Positions 25,261 through 37,300 of a stretch of DNA of 64,000 nt are shown piece by piece (position 1 is the first letter of the stretch; each line of letters begins with the position of its first letter). A model generated the notes under the pieces. It was not told where the DNA came from and ran no database searches. It saw only the letters and a list, made by a program, of their open reading frames with translations. This DNA is from an uncultured Roseobacter sp. (lineage in GTDB: Bacteria; Pseudomonadota; Alphaproteobacteria; Rhodobacterales; Rhodobacteraceae): contig CANMWT010000004.1 of the NCBI GenBank assembly GCA_947501635.1, forward strand, positions 1 through 64,000, written 5' to 3'. A program made the position numbers and the translations under genes.

Positions 25261-28095
25261 ATGTCAAAGGCTGATGGATCGAAAAGGCTTGGGGGAGCGA
25301 TGACACGGCTATTGAGACGCGTCGGTCTGGTATTTGTCGCGCTTGTGGCGCTGACCCTCGGATTGGGTTGGGCCGTTTTGCAGTCCGCGCCCTTCAACGG
25401 TTTGCGCAGTTCTGTTCTTGAGAGGCTTTTGTCGGAACAAACCGGCTACAACGTCGAAGTGGATGGCACAGTGCGTGTGACCCCCGGCGCGATTTTGAAA
25501 TTTCATGTATCGGACGTCGCGATCCCTAGCCTGGAGTTTCCTGACTCTGATTTGGCGCGGTTGGACCGGCTGGCCTTGCAGACCAATGCCTCAGAGTTGC
25601 TACGCGGCAAGGTCGACTTTCGTGCGTTGGATGTATCAGGTCTGACGGTTCATCTGAAAAAGTCAGACGACGGGCGCAACAACTGGTCTGTCGACGCCAG
25701 TGCCGCAGATGGCGCGCAGTCTGAAGCGGACGATGAACACGTTGTTGTTGTATCGGGTGCAGTGGACAGAGCGCTGCGCGCCAAGAAATTGCTGAATTTT
25801 GTGTTGCAGCGGTCGGATACACTCGAGGCTGTAAACCTTCTGATTGACGATCAAAAGAGCGGTTTCTCTTTCGCGTTCAATCTGGAAGAAACGCAAATAG
25901 TGCACTCGGAGGCGGGTAATCGGTTTCAGTTGAAAAGTAAGGGCACGGTGAACGGAGTGGGATTCCTCGTCGAGAGTGACGCCACGCGAAACGGCCCTTT
26001 CAGAACCCACGCAACTTTCAGTGATATGAACATAAATTTTGAGGGCAGGTCGTCCGAAAGTGCCAATAGCACTGCCTATCAGGGACGAATCGACATCACG
26101 ACCGGTGAAATCGGCGATGTGCTTGATATTCTGCAGCTGAACCGCGCTGTGGAAGGAAAAGGCCGCCTTTCAGCGCAGATAGATCATGACGGGACCACTA
26201 CGAAAATAAGCGAGTTTTCCTCAACGGTCGTATTCGGTTCAGGTGCTCAAATGGATGTGTCAGGTGGCATTGCCGACTTGGAACACCTTGATGGCGCAGA
26301 CTTGGCGTTCAGCCTTAACTTGTTTCCTGAAGAGCAGCCGCCAGGTCGCGCTTATCGGCTTGCAGATGTGCGCCTGACCGAGGTTTCTGCGCGCGTCTTG
26401 GGGGACGAAGGGGAATTTACCGTCGAAGATGCGGTGGTGCGGACCAATGCATTCGAAAGAAATCTAAACGAATTTGGCCCAATCTCAATCGGCAGTATCC
26501 GCCGCTCGGAACAGAACAGGCTCGTCTTGTCGGATGTGACCTTGCAAGCTGGTCCGGTGGGCGCTCCCTTCCTCACAATGCAGGGTCAGGTAAACAACGC
26601 GCTCCAGTTCAGCGACTTTGACTTCACGGGTGAAATCACTGCGCCAGCCAGGTTGCTTTTCGTTGACCTGGCAGAGGATGTCGCAGACCAATTCGGGGAA
26701 TTGGAGGGCACTTTCACCGCGAATGACCGGGCAGGATTCCCTCAGTTGACCAGCTTGAAACTGGGGGCGGCAAAAACCGACCTTTGGACGTTAAAGGCGC
26801 ATTCCGATAGTGGCCAAAATGGGGGCCCGCTAAGCCTGGATCTGGACATCGCGTTTGAGGTTGCGGACACCGCGCGGTTTCTTGCAGCACTCGGCCTGCA
26901 AGAGGTGGATGTATCACCGTTGGGGCTGAACTTTCGGGCGGATGTGAATACAGACGGCTTTGACGCGGAGGTGGCATTGTCTGCTGGTCTGTCAAAGATC
27001 ACCTCATCTTGGAAGCTTGATAGCACCAACAGGCTGAACGTACTCACTGGAGAGATAATCAGCGAAGAAGTCGTCTTGGACGATATCAGAAAATGGCTGG
27101 CCGGGGCTGCAGAACTGAAAAAATCTAACCTGTTCGTGGGGGATAGGCCACAAGATGAAGATCAGGCGAATGACTCAGTCCCCGTTCAACCGCTGATTTT
27201 GCATGAGCACGAGATCACTCTGGCCGAATTACTGGCGCAAGAGGGAGTGCAGCCGTTGATATTGCCGACCTCGGATATGAAGCTGAAAGACCTTTTTGAC
27301 CCGGATGCTGTCTTGATGCACACGAAAGTTGACATCCAGATTGGTGTAGAAAGGATTACCGGCGTAAAAGGTGTAACCAGTCTTTCCAGTGAATTGGTGT
27401 CGGAAAACGGCAAGGCACGGCTTGGGCCGCTGAAACTCGCATTTGACGACGGATTTGTGGATTTCTCCGCTTCGATGGATGTGGTTGAAGCGCCCAATGT
27501 GGTCTCGGTTCGAGGGGCCACGGGCGGATGGGACCTTGGCCGCTTGTTAGAGGGTGCTGGGGTGGATATTGACGCATCCGGTACGCTGAATGGAAACTTT
27601 GACCTAACCGGGCGCCATGAATCCTTTGGTGGTTTTCTGGATTCCATGACAGGTCCGGTGTCCGTGAGGATGGCCGACGGCCATATTGCGACCAGTCTTT
27701 TGGAATTGGCGGGGCTAGGTGTTTTGCCCTGGCTGATTTCCAAGGAACGCCGCGAAAAAACCACACGGATTGTATGCCTGTCTGCCCCGCTGAGTATCCG
27801 CCAGGGTCGTGTTGCATTCGACCGCGCGGTACTTGAAACCGCAAAAGTTCAAGCGGTGGCAAAAGGTGCTGCGAATTGGCGTGACGATACAATCTCTGTC
27901 CGGGCTGAGGCGCGCCCGGTCGGCAAACCTCTGTCCCGAAGTGCTTGGCCTGTTGATGTCACGGGACGGTTGTCGGCGCCCTCAATCAAACCGCAAATCG
28001 GTGGATCTCGTAGTCGGCGCGCAGATGGCGCAACAAAAATGCCAGCGATGCGCAAACCCTGTGTGCCTGACATTCTTCAACTGGTTGCTGAGTAG
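25261..28095 (+). CDS. AsmA-family protein
   Basis: The 944-residue protein has an N-terminal membrane anchor (LLRRVGLVFVALVALTLGLGW) followed by an AsmA domain (SSVLERLLSEQTGYNVEVDG; VTPGAILKFHVSDVAI) and a long beta-rich periplasmic body. The C-terminal AsmA_2 region includes GTLNGNFDLTGRHESFGGF, LLELAGLGVLPWLISKE and a final PCVPDILQL. AsmA-like proteins are bridge-like lipid transfer proteins affecting phospholipid traffic to the outer membrane. The start may be ATG 25261 or ATG 25300; the latter has a GGGGGAG only two bases away. The gene is complete and is followed by the promoter region of the giant protein gene. Confidence 0.85.
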   Translation: MSKADGSKRLGGAMTRLLRRVGLVFVALVALTLGLGWAVLQSAPFNGLRSSVLERLLSEQTGYNVEVDGTVRVTPGAILKFHVSDVAIPSLEFPDSDLARLDRLALQTNASELLRGKVDFRALDVSGLTVHLKKSDDGRNNWSVDASAADGAQSEADDEHVVVVSGAVDRALRAKKLLNFVLQRSDTLEAVNLLIDDQKSGFSFAFNLEETQIVHSEAGNRFQLKSKGTVNGVGFLVESDATRNGPFRTHATFSDMNINFEGRSSESANSTAYQGRIDITTGEIGDVLDILQLNRAVEGKGRLSAQIDHDGTTTKISEFSSTVVFGSGAQMDVSGGIADLEHLDGADLAFSLNLFPEEQPPGRAYRLADVRLTEVSARVLGDEGEFTVEDAVVRTNAFERNLNEFGPISIGSIRRSEQNRLVLSDVTLQAGPVGAPFLTMQGQVNNALQFSDFDFTGEITAPARLLFVDLAEDVADQFGELEGTFTANDRAGFPQLTSLKLGAAKTDLWTLKAHSDSGQNGGPLSLDLDIAFEVADTARFLAALGLQEVDVSPLGLNFRADVNTDGFDAEVALSAGLSKITSSWKLDSTNRLNVLTGEIISEEVVLDDIRKWLAGAAELKKSNLFVGDRPQDEDQANDSVPVQPLILHEHEITLAELLAQEGVQPLILPTSDMKLKDLFDPDAVLMHTKVDIQIGVERITGVKGVTSLSSELVSENGKARLGPLKLAFDDGFVDFSASMDVVEAPNVVSVRGATGGWDLGRLLEGAGVDIDASGTLNGNFDLTGRHESFGGFLDSMTGPVSVRMADGHIATSLLELAGLGVLPWLISKERREKTTRIVCLSAPLSIRQGRVAFDRAVLETAKVQAVAKGAANWRDDTISVRAEARPVGKPLSRSAWPVDVTGRLSAPSIKPQIGGSRSRRADGATKMPAMRKPCVPDILQLVAE

Positions 28096-28252
28096 CTTTT
28101 TGACATAGCTTTTGCCAGGCGTGCTATCGGCCTTTCCCGTGCAACGGCGTGGGCTGTTTCAGGTGCCGGCTGTCGGTTCCTTGCGCGCGCGAGGGGGACG
28201 TCGACTGCGCAAGTCGCGGAGATACTGGATTTTTTTGGTGACACGTGTAGTT

Positions 28253-28271
28253 GGCTTACCTAAGGTAAGCC
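28253..28271 (+). promoter_or_regulatory. Perfect 8-bp inverted repeat upstream of the giant LEPR-XLL gene
   Basis: GGCTTACC at 28253-28260 and its exact complement GGTAAGCC at 28264-28271 are separated by TAA. It lies in the 278-base gap (28096-28373) between the AsmA stop and the giant gene, about 100 bases before the start codon. There is no T run directly after it, which argues against a terminator for asmA. It is a good candidate operator or 5'-leader hairpin for the 23-kb operon. I see no clear sigma-70 promoter in the gap. Confidence 0.45.
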
Positions 28272-28373
28272 GTATAGTTGTGTCGATTCTTGTTACGATT
28301 GTATTTGATCCTTGGGCGCTAAGGGATTGATATTTCAAATTATTTGGCGATTTTTTTGTTGAGGGGTGCAATT

Positions 28374-31300
28374 TTGGCATATCCTTTTGGTCAAGGCCCG
28401 TTGTCGAACGAACTAGGTGGTGACACCAATTCACATTTAAACCTCCACTGGTCAGGAGAGGCGCTGGGCCGCCGCGCCAAGCGCACCCGACGAAGCATGG
28501 CCCCCGGGGCACCGACGGCACGTGCTGCCAATCTGGATATCGAAGCGCTGGAACCCCGTTTCCTTTTGTCCGCTGACCTGCTGCCTGTCAGTGTCGATCT
28601 GGATCCCTTAGGCTCGGACCTTGTGCTGCAATTCGATCCCGGTGAAGGGATAGACCCCAGTGTATTAAAACTTCTGGATGCCGAAAACGATATGGCCGTG
28701 GTCGCCACGATAGACCCAGCGCAGGTCGGTGATATCGAACTGGTTTCCGGCGATGGTGATACCAAACTGACCGTCGATGTGATCATGCCGTTCCCATTTG
28801 ATAACGCGATCCATTTCGATGCAGGCGGCGGCAATGACGTATTGGCAGGCCCTTCGGCGGACACGACATGGAATGTGACTGGCGTTGACGAAGGTTCCGT
28901 CGCGGGCATTAGTTTTAGCGGTGTTGAAACCTTGCAGGGTGCGGCGGGCAATCAGGACACTTTTGTGTTGGCAGAGGGTGGGTCGCTTTCAGGTGTCGCA
29001 GACGGTGGCGCAGGCGGTTTTGACGTGGTCGAAGCGCAGGGTTCTACTTTGACAAGTAAGCCAACGGGGCCGCAATCCGGCACGGTCACCGTTGATGGCG
29101 TGGCGACCGAATACGCTGGTCTCGAACCCATCGTACTGAGCGGAAGCAACATCGTTCTGGATGGCACTGATGTGCCTGATGTATTCGGGTTGCCGGTCGG
29201 CGACAACATTGTTCTGGAGACGGATCCTTCTGGGTCAGGAGCGTTGGTTTTTCGTCCCGCCACGCCCACGTCCATTCCGTTTGAGGCAACGTTTTTCAAT
29301 GCGGATGCAGCGTCGATCACCATAAACCTTGGTGCCGGCGCTGACCAGCTCAGGGTTGGTGATCTGGGGGATTTTAGCGGTAGCTTGACGATCAACGGTG
29401 AAGGTACGCTCTTGTCGGACCTCGATCCGCTCATCAATTCAAACCCGGGTGCTACGGATACGGTGATCTTTTCTTCCGATCTGTCACTGGCGGGCAATGC
29501 ACTGACCGTCGACGCAGAGATCATCACCGTTGAGGCAGGCGTTTCCATTTCGACAGGCACCGCCGGAGCCGCCGGTAATGTGTTGTTCACCGGTGAAGTT
29601 ATTGAGCTGTTGACCGGTTCGGCACTGCAGGGCGGCGACATCACGCTGATCGCAGATGCAGAAAGCAACGCGCTCGATCTGCTTGTGCTGGAATTCATCG
29701 AAGCGGACGCGCGCATCTCACTTGAGGATGCCAGTCTGATTGGTGAGAACGTAACGCTGACCGCGCATGCAACTTCGCTGATTGGCGACAATCCATCCGC
29801 GCTCGAAGAGCTTGCGTCAAAGGTTTTTGATTTTCTGCCGCTGACCGATCTCCAAAGTCCCGTCATTTTCAGCGACACCACGGTCACGTCTACGGTCGAG
29901 ATAAATGGGAATAGCGTTATCTCTGCTGCGGGCGATGTCACAATGACATCAGACACCGACGTAATTTCGAGCATTACGACGCTGATGCTGGCGGCAGATT
30001 TTCCGGCAGGTAGTGCCGTTTTCAACATGATTGACGCCGATGCATCCGTTGGGGTCGGCTCTGGATCAGAGATCAACGCAGATGGGTCGGTGGCGTTGTC
30101 GGCCATTCTGGACAACGATGTGACCACACTGGCGACTGGAGCCAGCAAACTGTTTTCGATCGAGTATGCTTTGGTGGAAGTTGACGCCTTTGCATTTGCT
30201 GTTGTCGGAAGTGGAGCAACAGTTTCCGCCGGTACATCTATTGATGTGTTAGCACAGATTACAAACAACCTTTCTACGACGGCAAAGCCATTTGAGGGCA
30301 CAGAAGGGTCGCGGGGGGCCGACTTCGCACTCAGCTTCCTGAACTCGCAGGCAACCGCGGCGATTGACGGAACGGCCACGGCGGGCACCACCATCAATGT
30401 CACAGCGACGTCTGAGACCACAGATGTGGTCGGGGCAGCGTCCGATCCGGCGAACATCATTTCTGAACTGCAAAGCATCAAGGACCAGTTCAGCAACACC
30501 ACGAAAGAGTCGACGCGCATTCCGTTTGACGCATCCACAGGTCTTACGATTGTCGAAAACGCGACCGGAGCCGAGGCGCGTATTGGCGATGGGGCCACAG
30601 CCACCGCAGGTGGCGATGTCACTGTCGAGGCGTCCGCGGTCGCCAAAGTGCAATACACCGCCACCAGCGAGGTGGAAGACGCCAGCTTTGGTTTGAACGC
30701 GGCGTTGGCCTTTGGCGATGTTACAATTGATGCCAAAGCGTTTGTAGGTGAATTTGCGACCGTGACTGCGGGTGGCAACCTGGTGGTCGAAGCCGCGGCC
30801 TCGGCCCCGAAACAGGATGGCTTGGGTCAGATTTTCACCTTCTTTGAAGACAAGACCTTGCTGGATATCTTCTATGACACGGTCATTGCTTTAAACGACC
30901 TCGAAACGTTTATTGTTGGCCAACTCTTTACAACATATGCCCGCTCTTCTGTGGATACTTCATCGGATGATGGTGAAGGCGGTGTTGGCATAACCGCGTC
31001 GGCTGTCGATTTCTCGATAGATACCAATGTGATGGCCTTTGTTGGAGCCGAGGCGACTGTCACGGCTGATGACGTTCTGATCAACGCAAAATCTCACATC
31101 GATACAGTCAATATGACGGGCGTGACCGATTTTGAGTTTGTCGTCGTGCCCAACCCTGTGGGTGGTACCGATGGCGCCGTAACAACCGGTGCTTCGTTGT
31201 CATTTATGGACTATGACGTTGACGTCTATGCCTTCATTGATGATGGCGCGATGGTAACGGCGCAAGGTCGCGTGGATGTTACTGCCTCATCAACCGAAAA

Positions 31301-34300
31301 CATCTTCATGCTGACAGAATCTGGCGGCAAAGGGGATAGTTTTGCGCTGAACGGCGCAGGATCGACTTTCAACCGCTCCGCGAAAGTCATCGGGTTCATC
31401 GATGACATGGCACGGGTAGATGCCGTTGGCGATGTCACGATCATCGCAGAAGATCATACAAATGCTCTGGTCCTTTCAGGCGGCGTGGCCAAAGGCGCCA
31501 ACGTCGGCGTCGGGCTGTCCGTTGCGCAGATCGACATCACGGGAGCCACCCGTGCGTTCATCGGTGATGCCGAGGCGCAAAGCGACATTTTCGCCGGGCT
31601 ATCTTTGTTCACACCGATCACCGGCAAAGTGGCAAGCGATGGCAGCATTCGGGTGGAGGCAACGTCCGGCGGGCCTTTGGAGCTGTCAGGCGGCGTGCCC
31701 ACACCGAACCCCAACCAAATCGAAGCTTATGCGGTTGCGGGTGCAACCGGCCCGGACGACACAGGCGATGCGGCCGGGGGCAAGCAGTCTGGCAAAGGGA
31801 AATTCGGTCTAAACGTTTCGGGTGATATTGCCATCAACACGATTGGCGGCGACACAACGGCCTTCCTTGACAGCACAGCTGTGCTGGAGCCGGGTCTTGC
31901 CGTCAAAGTCGAAGCTTTTTCAGACAGCTTTATGCGTGCCATTACCGGGTCGGCTGTCTATGCAGGAGGCGGGTCTTCAGGTATTGCGGGTTCTTACTCG
32001 CAAAACACTATTGATAAAACTGTGCGTGCCTTCATCGACGGGGCCAGTATCGCGGATACTACCGGTTTCGCCGTTCTGGATGTTACGGCTGAAACCCAAG
32101 GCAGCATTTTCGCCATAAGTGCCGGCGGTACCAGTGCTGGCAAACTTGGTGTGGCAGGTTCGGTGTCCAACAACACCCTGACTGGTAAGACCGAGGCGTT
32201 CATCGACGGTGTTACACTGGACCGCGCAAATATTAGAATTGAAGCCGCCGACGGGTTCGATCTGGATAACGCTGTCTCTTTTGACGGCGATCTCAGCGAC
32301 AATGAGGGCCGTGGAATTTTCTCCGTTGCAGGGGCCGTTACACTTGGTGGCAAAGCGGGCATTGGTGCCGGTGTCGCGATCAACGAAATCTCCAGCGAGA
32401 CACGCGCCTATGCTGATGATCTTAACATTGGCTCATTGAATAGTGTCAGTGTGCTGGCTGTTACAGACAACGAGATTGAAAGCTATGCTGCGGCACTGTC
32501 CGCGGGGGCGAGCAATGCGCTTGCAGGGGCTGTCACCTACAACACCATCGAAAACAAGACGCAAGCGATGATTATCGGGAGCACGCTTGGCATGATTGCG
32601 CCTGCACTTAATGGCATTTCGGTGGTGGCCGTCGACGCGTCGAAAATTCGGACCGGCGCCGGAGGCATCGGGGTCAGCAGCGGCGGTACAATCGGTTTCG
32701 GCGCCTCTGCCACTTACAACAAGCTGGCAAGCACCGTAGAAGCGAAAATCGAAAACGCGCAGGTTCAGTCCGACGCCGACGTCGTCGTTTCAGCGGAGGC
32801 AAGCCGGGAAATCGAAACCGTGGCTGTTGCTGGCAGCGGCGGTGGCACGGCAGGGGTGGCAGGTGCAATCGTCATCAACGATCTGGACAACACTGTCAGG
32901 GCACATGTCACGGGCGGTGCCGTCTTGTCGGCTGGCAACATTGACATAGCAGCAACACAGACCAGTGATTTGACGGCCTTTGCCTTTGGCGGGTCACAAG
33001 GGAGTACCGGAGCGGTTGCGGGCGGGGTGGTCTGGAACACATCGGACAACATCGCCGAGGCCTTTGCTGATGGCGCGACGGTTGATGCCTTGGCGCAATT
33101 GCCTGCGCGGTCTGTCGCTGTACTGGACGTCGGTCAGGGTCCTGCTGCAGAATTGCTTACCGGTGTTTCGATCACTGCCCTGAACGCCGCGCTTGTCACG
33201 TCGACCTCGGCAAATGTGGGCGCCGCAGGAACGGTCGGCGCAGGGTTGAGTGGCAATACCACCATCATGCGTGACCAGTCGCGCGCTTATGTGACCGGCG
33301 GGGCAGAGATTAATCTGGCAGAAGGGGCGAGCGCGGGGCAAAGCACAACCGTCCGCGCCGGAAACACGGTGGGCATGCTGTCTATCGGCGGTGGGCTTGG
33401 CGGCAGCGGTACTGGCGGTGTCGGTCTTGCCAACAATACGCTGATCATGCGCACCGACACGGATGCCTACATTGATGGCGCAAGTTTTGTCGGGGCTTTG
33501 AACGATGTTGATGTCGCCGCCGCTGCGGTTCAGACAATCGACGATATTGTGGCGGGCGGCGGTGCTGGCGGTACGGCGGGTATCGCGGGTTCGGTATCTG
33601 TGGGCGTGTTTGCTTCCAGCGTGTCTGCGACGGTCGGGGACGCAACCGTCATCGCCGGCGACGCATTGAGCGTTTCGGCCGATCAATCGGCTGAACTGCT
33701 TCAGGTTGCCGGCTCTCTGGGCGGTGCGGGCACTGTCGGAGCGGGTGGATCGGTTGCGGTTTCAGTTGTCAAAAACGTCACCAATGCCGAGATTGGCAGT
33801 GCCGCGACAACAGATGCGGCAGGTGAAACCCGCGTGGCTGCGACCTCGACAGAGGCCTTTGACACAATCGCCGCGACGATTGGCGGAGGCGGTACTGCAG
33901 GGCTTGGTGCCTCGGTGATTGTAAAGGTGAGCGAAGCCGAAACCTCGGCCTTGATCGCGGCAGGCGCGCAAGTGAATCAAACGGCTTCTGCGGCCGGTCA
34001 ATCGGTTTTGGTCGAAGCTGCTGATACGGTTGATATGCTGTCCGTTGCCGGCGCGCTCACCGGCGGTGGTACCGCAGCGGTCGGCGCGTCGACGGATGTT
34101 CAAATTCTCAGGAACAAGACGCTGGCTGAGATCGGTTCTGATGCAGCAGTATCAGCGGTCGGTGACGTCTCGGTTGTGGCTGATGCAGCGCAGCTGGTCG
34201 ATTCATATGTTGTGTCGGGCGCGGGCGGCGGCACCGTCGGTCTGGCCGGTGCTGTGTCGGTGCTGGCCATCGGCAGCGCGGTTGACCAGTCGCTGATAAC

Positions 34301-37300
34301 CGATACCGGCAGCGGCGCGACAACACAGGGGCAGGTGGACCAACTTTTAGGCGGTTCAGAGACCGGGAGTGCGCTGGGGTCTTCGTCAAATGAGGACATA
34401 AACGGGTTTACTGACGCATCGCGGAATGATGGCGAAGCCGAGACCGGGTCACTCAACGTGTCGTCGGACGTCGAAGCAAGCGGCGCGGCAGCCCTTGGAA
34501 ACACCGATGCGATCATCGGCGAACGCGCTGTAGTGTCAGCGGGCGCGTTGACCGTTTCTGCAGACAATGCACTCACGCTTAATTCTGTTCCGGTCGGCGG
34601 TGGCTTTGCGGGCGCCGCGGGCCTTGCGGGTGCTGTTGGCGTGACAAACGTTCAAAGCTCAGCACAGGCGCTTGTCTCTGATGATGCGAAACTGGGTGTC
34701 AGCGGTGATGTCGATGTGTTGGCAACCACCAGCGAAGATATGGTGACCGTCTCAGCCGCAGGAGCAGCCGGTGGTACCGCATCCTTAACCGGGTCTGTTC
34801 TGGTCACGACAGTTGATACAACAACACAGTCCCGTCTGGGCAACAACGTACAGATCGGACAAGATGGTGCCGCAATAGCCGATAATCTGAACCTGTCCGC
34901 TGTCAACACCACGACGTTGACGAGTGTCGCAGGTCAGATAGGTGTTGGTGGCACCGTCGGTCTGGGAGGCTCGTCCAATACGATACTCTTTGGCAAAACG
35001 ACGAATGCGTTGATTGGCGCTGGTTCAGACATTGATGTTCTGGGTGACGTCAGCGTCACGGCCAGCACGTTTGATGACATTGATGCTGTGACGATCAGCG
35101 GTGGCGGCGGTGGGGTCGTTGGCCTTTACCTTATGTCAGGCGTGAACGTGATCGAAAATTCAACGCTCGCGTCAATTCAGGACAGCGTGGTGATAAGCGC
35201 GGGCAACAACGTGCTTGTTGATGCGATGCATGAATCCGATTTGGTCAGCGTCGTCGGCGCGGCCAGCATCGGCGGCACCGTTGGGGTAGGCGGTGGCGCG
35301 GGGGTAAGTACCTTCGGCAGCATAACCGCGGCACGCATCGACAGCGCGGAAATCGAGGCCATAGGCGCCGGCAACGACGCGCGTGTCGATGGACGAAACA
35401 TCTCGGGACTTTCTGTGCGCGCCGCCTCATCGCTTGATCTGACCGCTGACACTTTTGCGGTGGCAGGCGGGTCGATCGTCGGGCTGGGCGCTGCTGTTAC
35501 GACAAACATCATGGGTGTCGGGACCGAGGCATCCATCGGCGCAGGCGCATTTGTGTCCGCTCCGGACATTGCGGTAAGCGCGCAGAACCTATCAGATGTC
35601 TTTGGAGGTGCACAAAGCCTGGGCGCGGGAACGGTCGGTGTCGGGGGCGCAGTTGACACCGAAACATTCGAAAATGCCGTTTCTGCCGGAGTTGCAGGGG
35701 CTGCCATTTCGTCTTCTCGCGGTATCTCCATTGACGCGCAGAACAGGGAAATTCTAGGTACAATCACAGGCACTATTTCTGGCGGTGTCGCCGGTTTGGG
35801 TGGTGCTGTGACCGTTGCAACCCTGCGCAGCACGACCTCGGCCTTGGCCACGGATGCAGTAATGGACGGTGCGGGAGATCTGGATATCAATGCGCTGTCT
35901 GACACGACGACAAACCAGCTTTCCGGTCAGGTGGCGGGCGGGGTCGGTGCAATTGGCGCCAGTGTTTCAACGTTGGTCGACAGCGCATTGACCGAAGCCT
36001 TCGTGGCCGCTTCCGATCTTGATCTCGAAGGCACGGTAAGCGTGGCTGCCGACAGTGCCCGCGATTTCAACACACTGGCGCTTGGCGGAGCGGGTGGTGT
36101 TATTGCTGTGAACGGGGCGGTTTCCACAATCGCTGACGATTCAGCAACCAGCGCGGAAGTCCGCGCGAACACTACTGTTGATGAGACGGCAAAGCTGGCA
36201 GTGACGGCCAACAGCCTGCAAAGCTATGCTGCGGAGACAGGTATCGCCAATGTGGCCGTCGGCGCCATTGGCGCGGCAGTGACGACGGTATCGTCAGATG
36301 CGATCACCATCGCCGAAGTCGATGACCTTGTCGCCATAGGACAAAGTGCTGCCATCGGGGACATGGACGTTTTGGCAACTTCGAATGCGACGGCATGGGT
36401 GGACGGTATCGCCTTGTCCGGTGGCGTCGTTTCGATCGATGCGACAGTCTCGAGCGTGACGCTAAACCCATGGACAACCGCGCAGATACTGAGTGCGGAC
36501 ATCAACGCCACAGGCGCGGTCGTTGTGGAGGCCATCAGCGCGGCCACTGGCGACGTGGACCTTTTATCTGCCGCAGCGGCGCTCGGCGCGGCCAATGCTG
36601 CTGTCGCCGTGACGAATGTGGCTCCGACAACACAAGCTTTGGTCGGCGCGGGGTCCTTCATCAATGCCGGAGATCTGCACATTCTAGCACATGCCGACGT
36701 GACCGCAACGAGCAACACAGCGTCGGCTTCTCTGGCAATCGTGTCGGGGGAGGGATCGGTCGCGCTGGCGACGGCGGATCCGACCGTGTCTGCGCTATTG
36801 GAAAGCGGGCTGGGCAGCGACCGCTCTGAGGTGCTGCTGGCGGGTAACCTTGAAATACGCGCCTCAGGCAATGCGCGTGCGGACGCTACATCAGACGCCT
36901 CGTCTTTCAACTTCGGCGGCATCGGGGCTTCGGTGGCCATTGCGACGATGAATGGCGACGTCGACGCCAGTTTGGCGACAGGTGCACTGATCACCGCTGC
37001 GGGTTCCGCAAGTGTTCGGGCTTTAATGAATGTTGATCCGAATACACGTCTGATTGCCGAAGGAAACAAAGCCAAAGCCAATGCGATTTCTGCCTCTGGC
37101 GGCTTGATCGGTGGCATTGCCGGGTCAATTGCCACAACGAACACTTCGATAGATGTGGACGCAAGCGTGGGTGACGACGCGGTCATCGATGCCGGAATGG
37201 TATTGGTTGAGGCCCATGGTTTCACAGATGTGGAAAACCTAAGCGGGGCAGGGGCTTCCGGTCTCTTTGTGGCAGCTTCTGCATCACTCTCCAACGCGAC

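Noticed and set aside
28330-28341. TTGATATTTCAA as a second FNR-type site before the giant gene
   Set aside because: The half-sites are separated so that the dyad is 12 bases rather than 14, which does not fit FNR/FixK binding.
28952-30778. 608-codon minus-strand open frame
   Set aside because: It is antisense to the giant LEPR-XLL gene, rich in Ser, Pro, Thr and Ala as expected from reversed GC-rich beta-repeat codons, and has no start signal.
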